Source: Hyphomicrobiales bacterium
GTDB taxonomy: Bacteria; Pseudomonadota; Alphaproteobacteria; Parvibaculales; Parvibaculaceae
Reading direction: 5' to 3'
Length of the DNA: 6,637 nucleotides
Assembly: GCA_015655095.1 (NCBI GenBank)
Contig: JAATFR010000401.1
Span: forward strand, 1-6,637
A program made the translations under genes and the position numbers. This document shows positions 5,621-6,637 of the stretch, one piece after another. Within the stretch, counting starts at the first letter, position 1. The number at the start of each line of letters is the position of its first letter. Below the pieces are notes generated by a model. The model was not told the DNA's origin, searched no databases, and worked only from the letters and a program-made list of their open reading frames with translations.

Positions 5621-6499
5621 TCATGAACCCAGAAAACCCTGTGTTAGCGTCAGAAATTCCCCCAGCTTGTCGTGGTGCACCCAGTGGCCTGCACCCTCGA
5701 TGTTCACGGTGCGGGCATTTTGGAAATATTTCGCGCGACCGTCGACGTCAGGATCGCTCGCCCAGCTTTCCGTGCCCCGGATCAGGAGAGTGGGGCAGGT
5801 GATCTGGCTCCATAGCAGCGTCGAGGTCTTCGCGTTGAAACCCTGGGGCGAGAAGGCGCGCACATAATTGTCGAACTTCCAGCTATAGCTGCCATCCTCG
5901 TTCTGGTTGATGCCGTGGATGGTCAAGTGCCGGGCCTGTTCCGGTGTCAGGCGCTTGTTTTCGTTCTGCATGCGCTTCCATGCGTCTTCGATGGTGGCGT
6001 AGCGCCGGGGCAGGCGGCCAGACATGGCGCGCAATTCGTTGATCCAGTTGCGGATGCGCTGCTCAGCGCCCATCGCCTTGATTTCATCGATCTGTTTTGG
6101 CGAGGGGCCGAGACCCTCGATCACCACCAGCTTTTTCACGGTTTCGGGATAAAGGCCCGTATAGCGCAGCGAAATGGCTCCACCCATGGAGTGGGCGATG
6201 ATGGTGACGGGAGCAAGGCCCTTCTGGTGGATAAGCTGGGCGATATCATAGATATAATCATTTATCTCGTAGGTGCCGCCCACCATCCACTGGCTGTCGC
6301 CATGGCCGCGCAGATCGGGGGCGATGATGTGATAATCATGCCGGAGCTTCTGCGCCACCCAGTCCCAGTTCCGGCAATGGTCGCGTCCGCCATGGACCAG
6401 AAGCAGCGGTGGCTTGTCCTCATTGCCCCAGTCCACATAGTGAAGACGCAGGCGCTGGGAAAAATAGATATGTGAGGCGGGGCCGATCTGATCCTGCAT
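5621..6499 (-). CDS. Alpha/beta hydrolase fold protein
   Basis: This is a 292-residue cytoplasmic hydrolase with a complete alpha/beta-hydrolase set: the oxyanion-hole HGG at 36-38; DLRGHGDS at 62-69; the nucleophile elbow A-H-S-M-G-G with Ser104; and catalytic His272 in GAGHW. The acid is likely E128 (after strand 6) or an acidic residue in the 244-251 loop; the sequence alone does not settle this. A helical cap of about residues 130-225 (Trp/Arg-rich) covers the site. Length and order fit the esterase, epoxide-hydrolase and C-C-hydrolase group; the substrate cannot be read from the sequence. ATG 6499 is supported by AAAGGGA at 6512-6506, 6 nt upstream. The gene lies convergent to the TetR gene and 67 nt behind another minus-strand gene, so it could share a transcript with the latter or use its own promoter. 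Confidence 0.92.
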   Translation of the reverse strand: MQDQIGPASHIYFSQRLRLHYVDWGNEDKPPLLLVHGGRDHCRNWDWVAQKLRHDYHIIAPDLRGHGDSQWMVGGTYEINDYIYDIAQLIHQKGLAPVTIIAHSMGGAISLRYTGLYPETVKKLVVIEGLGPSPKQIDEIKAMGAEQRIRNWINELRAMSGRLPRRYATIEDAWKRMQNENKRLTPEQARHLTIHGINQNEDGSYSWKFDNYVRAFSPQGFNAKTSTLLWSQITCPTLLIRGTESWASDPDVDGRAKYFQNARTVNIEGAGHWVHHDKLGEFLTLTQGFLGS

Positions 6500-6528
6500 G
6501 TGAAGTCCCTTTGTGGCTCGGGAAGAAC

Positions 6529-6537
6529 TCTATACCA
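6529..6537 (-). promoter_or_regulatory. Possible extended -10 promoter of the alpha/beta hydrolase
   Basis: On the minus strand TGGTATAGA reads as an extended -10 (TGn plus TATAGA). It sits about 30 nt ahead of the hydrolase ATG and would give a leader of roughly 22 nt that contains the ribosome binding site. No convincing -35 is found 16-18 bp upstream, which extended -10 promoters can tolerate. Confidence 0.4.
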
Positions 6538-6566
6538 GCCGGGTGGGAAAGAGCGGATAGGGGAGG

Positions 6567-6637
6567 CTATTTTTTCGCAAGGCAGGTCAGCATTTCCTCG
6601 CCGCCCAGGCTTCGGTGCAGCCGATGGCCAAGGGCAA
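6567..6637 (-). CDS. C-terminal end of an unidentified protein (partial)
   Basis: The minus-strand frame entering from the right edge gives 22 codons, ending in GGEEMLTCLAKK and a TAG at 6569-6567. The charged, Lys-ending tail before a short gap and a well-formed next gene fits a real C-terminus. The other minus-strand frame I read through this stretch, offset by two bases, stops earlier. The fragment is too short to name a family. It lies 67 nt upstream of the alpha/beta hydrolase on the same strand, so they may be in one operon. Confidence 0.5.
   Translation of the reverse strand, partial: ALGHRLHRSLGGEEMLTCLAKK

Noticed and set aside
5915..6475. 186-codon plus-strand frame opposite the alpha/beta hydrolase
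   Set aside because: The opposite strand carries a complete catalytic triad set and a good ribosome binding site; this frame has no motif.

Overview
The window looks like chromosome of an alphaproteobacterium, probably Hyphomicrobiales (Brucella/Ochrobactrum-like). The basis is the GC-rich coding sequence, an adjacent tamA-tamB pair, and the style of the copper ATPase. This is a judgement from the sequence alone; no database search was run.

Layout. Positions 1-2294 on the minus strand hold an envelope-biogenesis pair: tamA (Omp85-family outer-membrane protein, complete) followed immediately by the first 128 codons of tamB (inner-membrane-anchored AsmA-like bridge protein), which runs off the left edge. 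Positions 2295-2460 are a divergent intergenic region holding a clear CueR/HmrR-type copper-responsive promoter that fires rightward. Positions 2461-4848 on the plus strand encode a Cu(+)-exporting P1B-1 ATPase with an unusual N-terminus: a YHS/TRASH-like module plus a heavy-metal-binding module instead of a classical HMA domain. A plus-strand TetR-family regulator follows (4906-5584), but its reading frame is broken by a single-base shift near 5235-5245. Convergent to it, on the minus strand, lie a complete alpha/beta hydrolase (5621-6499) and, upstream of that, the last 22 codons of an unidentified gene (6567-6637).

How the genes relate. TamA and TamB form one envelope complex and are almost certainly co-translated (1-nt gap). 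The copper ATPase has its own promoter and operator; its regulator, a MerR-family CueR/HmrR, is not in the window. The TetR gene lies 57 nt behind the ATPase without an obvious terminator, so the two may share a transcript, but nothing shows that the TetR protein senses copper.

Novelty. I see no convincing undescribed multi-gene system. The items most worth a second look are an in-frame 18-bp tandem duplication at the end of the first membrane segment of the ATPase, the TetR frameshift, a near-consensus lipobox in the TamA signal peptide with a TTG start, and the packed set of inverted repeats between tamA and the ATPase gene.
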